Shown: in pieces, positions 1 to 9,268 of the stretch
How positions within the stretch are numbered: the first letter of the stretch is position 1
How the letters are laid out: each line of letters begins with the position of its first letter
NCBI GenBank assembly: GCA_943704525.1
Contig: CALSCQ010001202.1
Span: 1 to 22,319, forward strand
Length of the DNA stretch: 22,319 bases
Reading direction: 5' to 3'
Source of the DNA: Pigoraptor vietnamica
Taxonomy: Eukaryota > Opisthokonta > Filasterea
The notes under the pieces: model-generated
Seen by the model: the letters and a program-made list of their open reading frames with translations, nothing else
Told to the model about the DNA's origin: nothing
Database searches by the model: none
Program-made: the position numbers and the translations under genes

Positions 1-11
1 CAAAGAGATAC

Positions 12-55
12 AAAAAAAAAAAAAAGAAAAGAAAAAGAAAAAAACGAAGAAAAAG
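12..55. repeat. A-rich low-complexity tract
   Basis: Nearly pure A broken by single G residues and one C. It contrasts sharply with the GC-rich surroundings. It could be a nucleosome-excluding poly(dA:dT) element near a promoter, or simply low-complexity spacer. The window edge cuts off its context. Confidence 0.7.
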
Positions 56-433
56 ATCCAGCGACAGACGAAGGAAATTCACCTGTGTACGCGCGCACTC
101 TGCTTCACGTGGCCAGTGGCTCCACGCAAGCCCACTCGGTCCTCTGCAGGAGCGCACAAAAAAAGAGAGAGGGCGACAGAAGGAGAAGACGCGAAGAGAA
201 GGACGGAAGTACGACAACTCTTTGCTGATGTAAGCGTGGCGTGTGTTGTCGCTCGAGCCTGTTACAGAGATCGAAAAATGCGCGCCAAATGATGGGCGAG
301 TGCGCGCCCTTTTCGATGCCAAATATGGCTGGGAGGTACTAAATTGGGACTTCTTTTCCTCATAGTTCAGAGTGCATAAGATGGGGGCATATTGGAGCTT
401 TTCTTACTAAAAACAGAATTGGCTTGCACCGAC

Positions 434-479
434 GATGGGTGAGGGTTACAAAACACTTATGATTAAAGATGGGTGAGGG
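434..479. promoter_or_regulatory. Direct repeat upstream of the esterase gene
   Basis: The 12-mer GATGGGTGAGGG occurs exactly twice, at 434-445 and 468-479, 34 bp apart. A near copy, GATGGGCGAG, lies at 291-300. The last copy ends 94 bp before the start codon. The position suits a promoter-proximal protein-binding site, but no factor is identified. Low confidence in function; the repeat itself is plain. Confidence 0.35.
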
Positions 480-573
480 ATATGACACAACACTCGCCCT
501 AAGTGGCTGAATGCCGTGCCTACTTCATGACATCGTCGTTTAATGCCTCACTCACTAGGGAAGAAGCTCCAAA

Positions 574-1855
574 ATGTCTCGCTTCGCCGTGTGCGCACTG
601 GCGCTCTTAGCGCTGTCCATCGCGTCGGCGCGTGCGGCCCTGCTCGTGCCCGCGTCGTCGCCCAGCATCGAGTACATGGGCCGCGTGGCGAGGGCCGGCA
701 GCGGCGTCTCCTTCGACTGGCCGTGCGTCACCGTCCGAATGACCTTCACGGGCTCTGCGTCGCTCCAAGTGCGCATGAACGGCGGATATAACAGCTTTCT
801 GGTGACGGAGGGCGCAAACCCCGGGCGTCGCATCGAGACGACGTCCGAGATGGGCGTGTGGACGCTACTCGAGGGCCTCTCACCGCAGCAGACATACAGC
901 GTGGAGGTCATGAAGATAACCGAGGCGTCGTACTTTATTGCGCGTCCGCTGCTTCTCCTCAATCCCGTGGAGATTGCGGCGTTCCAGCTGGACGACGGTG
1001 CCACTGTACTCCCGCGCGTTGCCGGCGACTCTAAGCGGCGCATCGAGTTTTTCGGAGACTCTGACACGAACGGCTTTGGATCGAACGGGCCTTACTCGAA
1101 AACGACGTGCATCCTGCACTTTAGAGCGTACGAGAACTGCGCGACGTCGTATGCGGCCGTGCTTGCGCGCAGCCTGGGTGCCGAATTTCACATGGAGGCA
1201 TGGTGGGCATCGTGAATTGCTGATGTGCGGTGTGTGTATTGCGAGTTGTATGTAGCGTGTGTGTTATGCACGTGTGCGCAAGCGGGAAGTGAGAGTGGTG
1301 CGCGTGCGTCCTTCCTTGCTGACCCTCACTTGCCACTCTGCATGAAGGTCCGGAAAGGGCGTCGTGAAGAATGCCGCCGGCCTCTTCCCCTCGAGCGACG
1401 ACACGATGCCGCTGTACTGGAATCGCACCATCGCCGTCACCGATGCGCCTCTGTGGGACTTTGCGTCGACGTCCTTCGTTCCCGACCTCGTGCTCGTGTA
1501 CCTCGGCAGCAACGACTTCTTCAACGCGCCCACCCCAAGCGACGACGTGTTCACGGCCGCGTATCTCTCCGTCCTCCGTCGCGTGATTGCGTCGTACCCG
1601 CAACAACCGCCCGTCGTTCTCAGCGTGTGCGGCGGGCTGGGAACAGCCGCAAAGCCCTGCCCCATGGTACAAGCTGCGACGCAAGCACTCGCGGCTTCAG
1701 AGTACCCGCGCGCCCATTACGTTGAGATTCCACCGACCCTGTTGACGAGCCCTGACGACTACGGCTGCCTCAACCACCGCAACATTGTTGGGCACGCAAA
1801 GGTCGCCTCGTTTCTCGAGCCCGTTGTGCGTGGGATAATGGGGTGGTCCGATTGA
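574..1855 (+). CDS. Secreted SGNH hydrolase, carbohydrate esterase family 2-like
   Basis: Two exons, 574-1202 and 1348-1855 (145-nt intron, donor GTGGGC), give 378 aa. The split codon restores the family motif WSGKGVVKN at residues 210-218, which fixes the splice sites. Residues 1-21 look like a signal peptide (hydrophobic core CALALLALSIA), so the enzyme is probably secreted. Residues about 30-150 match the N-terminal beta-sandwich of CE2 esterases and the rest is the SGNH fold. Block I is GDSDTNGFG with nucleophile Ser163, block III is GSND (263-266), and the C-terminal block is GCLNHRNIVGH with catalytic His353. CE2 enzymes remove acetyl groups from xylan or mannan; the substrate here is not readable. 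Length fits the family. The start is the first ATG, just before the hydrophobic core. It faces the myotubularin gene tail to tail. A secreted glycan deacetylase suggests feeding on plant, algal or microbial polysaccharide (inference). Confidence 0.88.
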
Positions 1856-2111
1856 GGCCGGGCTGGCTGTTTTGGCCTGTTGCCTTCATCGTGTGTGCGT
1901 GTGTGCGTATCGTGTGTGTGCGAGTGTGTGCGGTATCGGGACCGACGGCATTGGATGCGTCGGTGACCCAATACATCTTCCTTGTGCCATTCTCCTATAA
2001 TGGGCGCGAGAATGTAGAGTTGATGGAACCGTCCATGATTTAAGCTGGCATGCAGTCAGCACATACACTTTTGGGTGGCGCCCCCAAGCAACTTCTCGAG
2101 AAAGCGTCCGT
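1856..2111. other. Convergent 3' region between esterase and myotubularin
   Basis: A 256-bp gap shared by two converging genes. Just after the esterase stop, about 1886-1935 is strongly TG-rich on the + strand, like a GU-rich downstream polyadenylation element. No canonical AATAAA is evident. No gene seen. Confidence 0.5.
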
Positions 2112-5086
2112 TTACTTTGCGGCCGCTCCTTCTTTCTTGCCGCGCCTCTTATCCACGACCTCCTTTACGCTGTTCACCCACGACTGCGCATATCGCGCAC
2201 TCTCCGCCTGTATAACGTACGTCCGCGCGGGGGTCGCAATCTTAAACTGCACCTCGCCGCCTCGCAGCCGCTCCCCAAGCGTTACGTCCGTGCACGCAGA
2301 GAGGTCGATCGTGCCCACGGGCGCCTTGTCTCCCTGTTGCTTGTAGTAGTTGAACACGCCGCTCTCTTCATCAAGCACGAACCAGCGGCGCTTCCACGTC
2401 TTGATCGCACCACCCTGCTTCACGAGGTACCCTTCCCGCAACCGCTCGTACAGAGCACCCGCGCCGGCACTCGTGTCGAGAGCGAGGCCGTCTGCGCCTA
2501 TCGATCGAAGGGACGACCGGGCGCTCCCGACGACCAATGCACTGGACGAGTGAGCGCGCGAAACGACCGGTCGCAAGGCCCCGGGTGACCCTGGGGCCGA
2601 CTGCACCTCGTTCGCCGGCGTGTCCGGACGCTCAAAGGCGTTCCGCAACTGCAATAGGCGGTCCGAACTGCCGCGCTCGAAGTCCGCCCAATCGACGGCG
2701 TGGTCGTCGTCGCGCATGTAATAGCGCGTCCACACCTTCAGCGCCTTTGGCGTCGTGTCCGGCACGATGACGTCTGCATCGGCCGAGGCGTAGTTCGCGT
2801 TCAGGTACGGCGCGGCGCCCTCCGGGGTGGAGACCGACGTCCACAGGGACCGAGTCGTCGTGTCGAGATCGCTTTCGACGCGCGCCTTTTCCGTATCGTG
2901 CATGAACGTCCCGTAGCGGCCCGAATGGAGCTCGTCGAGGATAAGCGCAAGAAACTTCTCCGAAAATTCAAACGCGCGCGGGTACTGTCGAAGGAGCTGC
3001 CACGTCGCGTCGATGAACTGCACAAAGACGGGGGACCGCTGGTCGTCACCGGGATTGCGGACGCCGTGGCCGCACCTGCGTATGGAAAGGCGTTAGCGAC
3101 GAGGACGAGTCGAAAGAAAAGAAGAGAGAAACAAACAACGCGCGAGGTCACACAGAACAACATCGACGCCGCCCCGCACAATGAAAATATAAAAAATGCA
3201 GTAAAATAGTTCGTGATGGTCACCTGGTCGCAAACTTGTGTCCGAACGAGAGCCATTCCTTCTCGATGAGTATGGCGTAACCGCGAATCGTGCGGTAGTA
3301 GGGGTCCATGCACAGCATCGACAGCGACGTCAGCTGCGGCGTACGGTCCCACCCGTCCGAGCAGTGGACGAGGCAACTCGCGCTGTTGTCGCACATAAGA
3401 CGCACAATCTTCCGTGCGCCAGAGAGCACGAGGCCCACGTGGTGCAGCCAGTCGGCATCAGGTCGCCGGTCGCATAGCCGCCTGCGCAACACGCACGTGC
3501 GGAACACCAAAAAGTGATCAGACGCATGCATCAAAGTGCGCACACTTACTCAACGCACAGCATCTTACGAACTGGGACACCAGCACACACGAGAGCACAG
3601 ACCTGAGGCTGTCGCGCATGACGTGGATGTTCTCAATGTCGAGAAACTGCAGCTCGGTGTTCTCGTAAAAGCTGAGGTTCTCCGTCCCCGCGCCCATCGC
3701 CTGGTTCGCCATCGCGTTCTTGTACGGGCGGGCATCCATGATGCACAGCGTGTCCGGACGCGCGGCGTTTGCGTGCGAGACGGCCGACAGCAGCGCCTCG
3801 TCACCCTCGCACCGCTTCCCGAGCATGCCAACCTTCGGTTGGGAGCACCGCGTGAGGCTCGCCCCGGTCTTCGGGTGCAGCCACGACAGCGCCGGAATGC
3901 GTCCCTTCTTTCGGAAGTGCGCCGTTTCCACCAGCGTCCCGTCCGTCACAGACTGCGGCACGGCCAGCAGCGCGGGGTACGTGTCGGAGAGCTCGTAGCG
4001 CGCGTTCGCCCTCGACAGCCGCCACGTGGCATTGGGCACGCCGATGCGCGTGTACTCTGCTGTTGGGTCGTAGAGGCGCCACCCGGTCTCCTCGACTTCC
4101 GGCGAACGGTGCAGAAACGCAAACGGCGTGCGGCCGAACGTGACGGGGAAGGCGCCGCAGTTGATCACGTCAAAGAGGTGCCGGCGCTCGTTGCTCACGT
4201 GGCGGTCGAGGCTGAAGCCGATAAAGAAGGAGCGGTTGTCCTTGCCGATGACGGCGAGTCCGTACGCGTCGACAATGCTTCGGTGGCCGCCGACCTTTTC
4301 GACCGACGCAATGAGGCCGAGGGGTATCTCAAAGCCACGCGCGCCGACGGGCAAGACGTCGTCCGCCGAGAGCAGTTCCTCGCAGCGCCCGTCACTCAAC
4401 AGCGCGGTCTATGGGCAACAGGGGGGGGGGGGACATCAGCAACGAGTCGGTACTACATCAGCATGCAACACACTGCGCACACTACGCACACTACTCGCAA
4501 TGCACGTTACTCAATGGATAAGCACACCACGCACCTTCAGCCCTCCCTTGCGGTTCTTTGCCGACAGCGTCTTTAGCTTCCACTTGAACCCCTTCGGTCG
4601 CGACTTTGCGTTGATGATGTCGTTCGCGAGATCGGCCGGCAATCGTCGCTCTTCCGACGGCGTCCCGGGCGCCGTCGCACTGCGTGGCTCGAGCGCAAAC
4701 ACAGCGCCCGAGGAAGACGGCGACGGATCGGCAGTTCCGATGGTCGCGCCAGACGCGGACGCCGCGAGGCTCGACGATTCCGGGATGGCAACGGGAAGCG
4801 TCGAAGTGCGCGAGTACTCAAACGCAAAGCGATAGTTTGTCACATACACGTTGCCGATGGCGGACGTGCGACCGTGGGCGGATCCGTGCGTCTTGAAGCT
4901 GCACGTCACATTCGTCGTGGTCGCGCATAGGATTTCGCCGTATATGAGTGGGGTGATGGTTTTCTCAAAGACCTTGGGGGCATCGTCGCCGCTGTCGTCG
5001 CCAGGCGCGGGAGACGCCGATCGCGAGCTGTCGGGGTCAGCGAGCGAGGGGTCCAACGAGCCCTCCTCGCTGTGTGCCGTGTCCAT
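2112..5086 (-). CDS. Myotubularin-family phosphoinositide 3-phosphatase with C-terminal PH domain
   Basis: Four exons on the minus strand: 5086-4535, 4408-3603, 3481-3224 and 3075-2112, with phases that join without conflict to 859 aa. Myotubularins remove the 3-phosphate of PI3P and PI(3,5)P2 on endosomal membranes. The N-terminus holds a PH-GRAM domain (from about residue 40, [12 protein letters not shown]) interrupted by a Ser/Ala/Pro-rich stretch. The phosphatase core shows the family landmarks [37 protein letters not shown] and [10 protein letters not shown]. The active-site loop is HCSDGWDRT (Cys493, Arg499), so all CX5R residues are intact and the enzyme should be active. A PH domain occupies about 748-855 ([18 protein letters not shown], final helix with Trp). 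Active animal myotubularins more often end in coiled coil or FYVE, so this layout is less usual. The start at 5086 is the first ATG; the frame continues only 9 nt further to a GTG. A 12-nt C run (sense strand) sits in the pyrimidine tract of intron 1. Confidence 0.93.
4421..4432. repeat. G12 homopolymer (C12 on the coding strand) in intron 1 of the myotubularin gene
   Basis: Twelve consecutive G residues on the + strand. On the gene's sense strand this is a C tract just upstream of the TAG acceptor, so it forms the polypyrimidine tract. Homopolymers of this kind are prone to length errors in sequencing and to polymorphism. Confidence 0.9.
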
Positions 5087-5153
5087 CTTGGGCACCTTTG
5101 CGAACGACCAAGTCGTCTATTCGCGCCCTCCCGCCAGATCGCCAGAGGCGTAA

Positions 5154-5174
5154 GGGGCGATAAACAATCGCCCC
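5154..5174 (-). promoter_or_regulatory. Perfect hairpin in the probable 5' leader of the myotubularin gene
   Basis: GGGGCGAT (5154-5161) and ATCGCCCC (5167-5174) are perfect inverted repeats separated by a 5-nt loop. The element lies 68 nt upstream of the myotubularin ATG. If transcribed it would make a stable 8-bp stem in the 5' UTR. Function is unknown; it could equally be a bound palindrome in DNA. Confidence 0.4.
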
Positions 5175-5370
5175 CCAGGACACGGCGTCAACGTAGAGCT
5201 ATCAACCCCTGGTCCCGTTACAGATAACAGAGAGTGAATGTCCGCTGTGCTCGAGGCAATTGCCCAGCGGAAGTGGAAGCAAGAGCAGCTGTGCGTGTGC
5301 GACGACTTTTTTGCGGGATTGTTGATTTTTCAGCCACAAAATTACGACACCGTAAAACTCCATTCCGATA

Positions 5371-5388
5371 ATTTATCACGTGATAAAT
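5371..5388. promoter_or_regulatory. 18-bp perfect palindrome centred on CACGTG
   Basis: ATTTATCACGTGATAAAT is a perfect palindrome with a G-box/E-box core. It lies in an AT-rich island between divergent genes. A direct repeat TTCCGATAATTTA flanks and overlaps it (5363-5375 and 5399-5411). CACGTG is a known core for bHLH and bZIP factors. Regulation of either neighbour is inferred from position only. Confidence 0.45.
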
Positions 5389-5447
5389 CGTAATGAAGTT
5401 CCGATAATTTACTTTTCCGACGGGATTTAATACCGAAATTACGGCAG

Positions 5448-5456
5448 ACCAATCAG
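5448..5456 (+). promoter_or_regulatory. CCAAT box upstream of the SDR gene
   Basis: ACCAATCAG matches the NF-Y consensus closely. It sits 115 bp upstream of the TATA box, with the palindromic island just upstream. Confidence 0.4.
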
Positions 5457-5488
5457 AACCGCTTCCGGCTGCGGCGGAAAATAAACAC

Positions 5489-5525
5489 ACACGCACGCAC
5501 GCACGCACACACTAGCGCACACACG
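5489..5525. repeat. ACGC/CA simple repeat
   Basis: Tandem ACGC units followed by CA dinucleotides between the CCAAT and TATA boxes. Its CA orientation relative to the SDR gene is opposite to the TG seen inside this gene's introns. Confidence 0.6.
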
Positions 5526-5570
5526 TGGAAATCTCCGCCTAGAGTGCACACACTCGTGCCGCAAAGAAGA

Positions 5571-5577
5571 TATAAAG
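5571..5577 (+). promoter_or_regulatory. TATA box of the SDR gene
   Basis: TATAAAG in the context AAGATATAAAGGGC, 118 bp before the start codon. With the usual TATA-to-start distance, transcription would begin near 5600 and leave a 5' UTR of about 95 nt. This is the clearest core promoter in the window. Confidence 0.55.
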
Positions 5578-5694
5578 GGCAGCGGATTGTCTCTCAGCAG
5601 CACTCAAGCGAACGACAAAGCGAACTAGGGACTTGCGTGAAGCCACCTTAAAGGTTTCCAACAAGATTTCTCCGACGAACTTCGAAGTGCGAAA

Positions 5695-7339
5695 ATGACG
5701 GGCAAGCTTGTGTGCGTGACGGGTGCGGCCGGCTACATCGCCTCGCACGTGGTGCAGCAGCTGCTTGCAAAGGGCTACCGCGTGCGCGGGACGGTGCGCA
5801 ACGTCAACGACGAGAAGCTCAAGTTCCTCCGTGAGATTGGCGCCAATGCCGAGGAGAACGCGCGTCTCGAGCTCGTCGAGGCCGATCTTCTCAAGGAGGG
5901 CAGCTTCGACAAGACCGTCGAGGGTGAGTTGCTGCGCGACAACGACGCTGTGCTTTTCTTTACTCCCGTTTTCAGCACTGATAGTTTGTCATTTATCTTG
6001 CGCAGGCTGCGATGTCGTGATGCACACCGCATCTCCGTTCCTGCTGGGCAAAGTCTCGAAGCCGCAGGAGCAGTTGGTGGACCCAGCCGTCAAGGGCACG
6101 ACGAATGTCCTCAACGCCGTTGCCAAGGTGCGTCGGGTGCCCCGTTTGTCGTTCACGTGACCCAATGCCATCGGCCTCTTTGCTTCACCACTCTCGTGTG
6201 CGCTCAAGTGCTGACATTGCACGCGCATCCAACAGGCGCCGACCGTGAAGCGCGTCATCCTCACGAGCTCGACGGTGGCCATTTACGGCAACCCGGGCGA
6301 GCGGGGCATTGGTCACGTGTTCACCGAGGACGACTGGAACATTAGCTCGAAGCTGGACACGGACCCCTACTCGCTCAGCAAGCGCCTGGCCGAGGTGCGT
6401 TTTTGTGTGCAACAATTGCGGCCGAGTGAGCGCCACGAACCGCGCAGTTTAGAGTGCCTGTCGCTCACGTGTCTCTGCTCCTTTCGACGATGCAGGAGGC
6501 CGCGTGGGAGCTTGCCAAGAAGCAGTCGCAGTACGACCTTGTCACGATCAACCCCTCGCTCGTTTTCGGCCCCTCTCTCAGCGGGCGTACGGACAGCCAG
6601 AGCGTGCAGCTGTGAGTTGCTCTCCGTGTTCGCATGTGCTGCCCCCTCTCCCTGCTCCGCACTGTCGTGTGTGGGTATGCATGCATCGTCCTCATGCCTT
6701 CCTTCGAATTATTTCGCTCAGCTTTGATGCCTACTTCAACGGCAAGTACCGAACGGGCGTTGCCAACCTCGTCTTCGGCATCGTCGACGTGCGTGACGTC
6801 GCGCGCGCGCATATCCTCGCGATGGAGACGCCCTCGGCGAAGGGACGCTACATCACGAGCGGTGGCTCGTACTCGATGCTTGAGATTGCCGACAAGCTGC
6901 GCGCCAAGTATGGGAACAAGTATCCCCTCCCGTGCTCCACTGTTCCCAAGTTCCTGCTCTATATCGGTAAGAATTCAAACCGTACTTTGTGTGTGTGTGT
7001 GTGCGTGTGTGTGTGTGTGGGGTGCGCGCGCGTGCGTGAGGGAGTGATGCGTGGGCTGTTCGCACGTGCGCGTGTGTATGCGTGTGTTTGTTTGCACGCA
7101 TCGACGCATAAATGTCAGAGGACGTCCCACTTACGTCTCACCCCTTCTTCGTCGCAGTCGGCCCCATTATTGGCGGCATCTCCTGGGACTTCATTTCGAA
7201 CAACGTCAACATTCCCACGCTTTTCGACAACAGCAAGAGCAAGCGAGAGCTCGCTCTCGATTACACGCCCATTGAGACGACGCTCATCGACATGGCCGAG
7301 AGCCTTATGGACAAGGGCGTCATTGCGCGCAAGAGCTAA
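5695..7339 (+). CDS. Extended SDR, dihydroflavonol / cinnamoyl-CoA reductase family
   Basis: Six exons: 5695-5923, 6006-6127, 6236-6394, 6496-6611, 6722-6966 and 7158-7339, giving 350 aa. All junctions keep frame. The Rossmann signature VTGAAGYIASHVV is at residues 8-20. Arg31 and Arg35 after the second strand favour NADPH. The catalytic set is Ser128/Ser129 (TSSTVAIYG), Tyr162 and Lys166 in YSLSKRLAE. DVVMHTASPF and VTINPSLVFGPSLSG are typical of plant-type DFR/CCR/anthocyanidin reductases and fungal or protist aldehyde reductases. These cytosolic enzymes reduce aldehydes, ketones or CoA esters; the substrate cannot be read. Length fits the family. Introns are 82-191 nt; intron 5 has a TG microsatellite. 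A TATA and CCAAT promoter precede it. It shares a divergent promoter region with the myotubularin gene and converges on SOD. Confidence 0.93.
6988..7019 (+). repeat. TG microsatellite in SDR intron 5
   Basis: An almost pure TG dinucleotide run with one GC interruption, starting 21 nt after the GTAAGA donor. It is TG on the coding strand, as in most other repeat-bearing introns here. Confidence 0.85.
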
Positions 7340-7702
7340 AGGAGTGTTGTTGTTTGTTGTTTGTGCCAAGTGTCTCTTTGTGTTTGCCCGCGTGCGCGTG
7401 CGTTTGCTGCTGCGGCGTGCAAGAAGCGTTGCGTCTCTGCGATAAAAAAGAAAGATACGAAATTTTACCAAATTCACAATGTACCTGGCTGTAGTTCAAT
7501 CCTATAATGTGCAAGTGCACCCATGACCTAAATTCAACAAAAAGCCAAAACGCGACGACGCCACTGTGCCAATATCAGTCAACTAGAGCACTATGCCTCA
7601 GTCTACACTATAGGTCTCAATCGCATTCCATAAAAGTGTTCCATTCACACGCCGGCAGTTTATGTGCCAACGCGACGGGAGCCAAGCGACGACATGGCGA
7701 GC
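7340..7702. other. Convergent 3' region, SDR / SOD
   Basis: 363 bp without a recognisable gene. The first 90 bp after the SDR stop are T/G-rich on the + strand. From the SOD side, ACATAAAC lies at 7665-7658 on the minus strand, about 40 nt past the stop, and could be a poly(A) signal variant. Short open frames in the rest are not convincing. Confidence 0.5.
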
Positions 7703-8105
7703 TCAGATCTTCGAGATGCCGATCACACCGCACGCAAGGCGGCCGCCGGCGTTGCCCGTCGTCGGGCTGAGCTCGTGGCCGCCCTTGCCGAGGTCGTCGA
7801 CACCCTCGTGAATCTGCGACAGAATGCAAAGTCAGTGCGGCGGCAACGCAAAACTAGCTTCATAGATAGGCCAACAGCAAGACTCTTTCGGGCTCGCAAT
7901 GGGTAGTAGCAGCTTGTTTCCACTGCTATGTGTACGCACACCCACCACCATCGTGCGGCCAATGACCGACGTCTGTCCCGAGAGCGACACGAGGTGGTCG
8001 CTGAGCTTGAAGGTCGCCACGCCGTCCTGTCCGGCCGTCACGTTGCCGAGGTCACCCACGTGGCTGCGAATATGCATGGATTAGCCAAGGTATACAAAAA
8101 CGGAG

Positions 8106-8188
<83 letters not shown>

Positions 8189-8725
8189 CGTCATGAGACA
8201 GTCAAGACGCGTGACACGCGTGTAAGGGAGCACACGTCACACACGCACCGAACTTCGTCAGAAGGGGCGCCGTGCGTCTTGCCAAAGGGGTTGAAGTGCG
8301 GGCCAGCGCTCGTGCAGCCTGTGATTAAGCAAGAAAAAGGTGTCAGTCGCAAGTACTTGAAGGACAGGAGGAGGACGCCGGTACGTAAGCCGCATGCCCA
8401 AACAACAGCCACTGAATGCCATGCCACGAAGAGGGAAAGACGCACCGTTGGTGTTGTCACCGAACTCGTGCACGTGGAAGCCGTGCTGGCCGGGCGCGAG
8501 TCCCTTGATGGAACCCTCAATGACCGTGGGGCCACCCTCCTTCTGCGACAAGGCGAAACACGGAATGCATAAGCGCATTATCCAACAAAAGATGCGCGAG
8601 CTGCCTCATATCACTGACTACACCCAATTGGCAAAGACGAAGCAGCAACGCACCTCCTGCGTGAACGTCACCGTGCCCGTGACGGCGCCATCGCCCTTGA
8701 GGACGCAAACGGCCTTGACCACCAT
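7703..8725 (-). CDS. SOD1: Cytosolic Cu/Zn superoxide dismutase
   Basis: Five minus-strand exons: 8725-8654, 8542-8446, 8318-8249, 8063-7946 and 7813-7703, giving 155 aa (human SOD1 is 154 with Met). The enzyme converts superoxide to oxygen and hydrogen peroxide. All metal ligands are present: copper His47, His49, His64 and His121; zinc His64, His72, His81 and Asp84. The disulfide pair is Cys58 (GCTSAG) and Cys147 (RLACGVIG), and the electrostatic guide Arg144 is conserved. There is no signal peptide, so it is the cytosolic type. No single open frame covers the gene, since most exons are only 70-118 nt; it had to be assembled exon by exon, with each junction falling inside family motifs (for example TN-GCTSAG, VR-HVGDLGN). 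Intron 3 carries a 74-nt GA/CT microsatellite. It is divergent from exportin-4, with a CRE and a G-box between the two genes. Confidence 0.96.
8109..8183. repeat. GA microsatellite, about 37 units, in SOD intron 3
   Basis: A perfect GA dinucleotide run on the + strand, so CT on the SOD coding strand. It fills much of the 185-nt intron between exons 3 and 4. Uninterrupted purine/pyrimidine tracts can form triplex (H-DNA), and this one is probably length-polymorphic. Confidence 0.97.
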
Positions 8726-9268
8726 TTTCTGTGTGGAACAGCCACACTTTAGGGGACAGCAAGGGGATTTTGGGGACAATCACACGAGAGATGCGCCTTC
8801 ACATTGCAACAGCGCAGAGCACAAGAAAACAGAGACGACGTACCTAAAGAGAGTCTTTTCGCGGGGCAATTCGTGCGAATATGAGTGCGAACGCAGAGAG
8901 AAGATGCAGAGTTCTTTAGAGAAGACCGCCCCCGTCCTGCGCACAGCAGCTGATCATGACGTCACCACGTGACCCCACTTACAACAGCCCCGGATCCGAG
9001 CATCTATGCCACAGTATTGAAACGCACAACTCGGCGGTTTTATAATCCGGGGTGGGCCACACATGTCATCTTTTGGCGCCGGCGACGACAACGTCTGAAA
9101 CGAATGATTATACACACTTTTTTTGTTTCAACATCAACCCCTTTGTGTGTTTGTGTCCCACTCTTCCGACTTCGTCCGTACAGCTCGCAGTCAGGCTCGC
9201 AGTTTATTGCGGGGATGCGGGAGACCTTGTAGTTGCTCTTGTGACCTGATTCGTGCGTCTCAGTGGAA
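8726..9268. other. Divergent promoter region, SOD / exportin-4
   Basis: 543 bp between two start codons. The notable elements are a perfect TGACGTCA at 8957-8964 next to CACGTG at 8966-8971, and an 8-bp inverted repeat CCCCGGAT / ATCCGGGG (8988-8995 and 9045-9052). A T-rich patch lies near 9118-9128. TTATAATCC near 9040 resembles a TATA sequence but is over 220 bp from the exportin ATG. No gene seen. Confidence 0.6.
8957..8971. promoter_or_regulatory. CRE palindrome next to a G-box
   Basis: TGACGTCA is the perfect cAMP-response/ATF-type bZIP site. One base further on is CACGTG, a bHLH/bZIP core. The pair lies about 232 bp upstream of the SOD ATG and about 298 bp upstream of the exportin-4 ATG. 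Stress-responsive bZIP control of SOD is plausible but inferred. Confidence 0.45.

Larger units (their letters stand above)
1..573. other. 5' flank of the esterase gene, no gene seen
   Basis: This non-coding stretch precedes the esterase start codon. It opens with an A-rich tract (about 12-55) and has a CACGTG box at 106-111. Three GATGGG(T/C)GAG motifs lie at 291-300, 434-445 and 468-479. The only open frames are short, and I recognise no product, tRNA or mobile element. It probably contains the esterase promoter, but I see no clear TATA box. Confidence 0.6.
5087..5694. other. Divergent promoter region, myotubularin / SDR
   Basis: A 608-bp head-to-head gap with no recognisable gene. It contains an 8-bp-stem hairpin near the myotubularin start (5154-5174), an AT-rich island with an 18-bp palindrome (about 5305-5465), a CCAAT box (5448-5456), an ACGC/CA repeat (about 5485-5525) and a TATA box facing the SDR gene (5571-5577). 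The short open frames are not credible genes. Confidence 0.7.

Noticed and set aside
3536-4576. 346-aa open frame on the + strand
   Set aside because: Antisense shadow of the myotubularin phosphatase exons; biased composition and no recognisable domain.
7664-7906. 80-aa + strand frame beginning near the SOD stop
   Set aside because: The complementary strand encodes the conserved SOD C-terminus with exact family motifs, which explains the open frame.
7928-8572. + strand frame with a long Glu-Arg run
   Set aside because: The Glu-Arg run is the translated GA microsatellite, and the rest is antisense to SOD exons.
8988-9052. 8-bp inverted repeat CCCCGGAT / ATCCGGGG as a hairpin or terminal repeat
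   Set aside because: Short arms separated by 49 bp are expected by chance at this composition, and no target-site duplication is seen.
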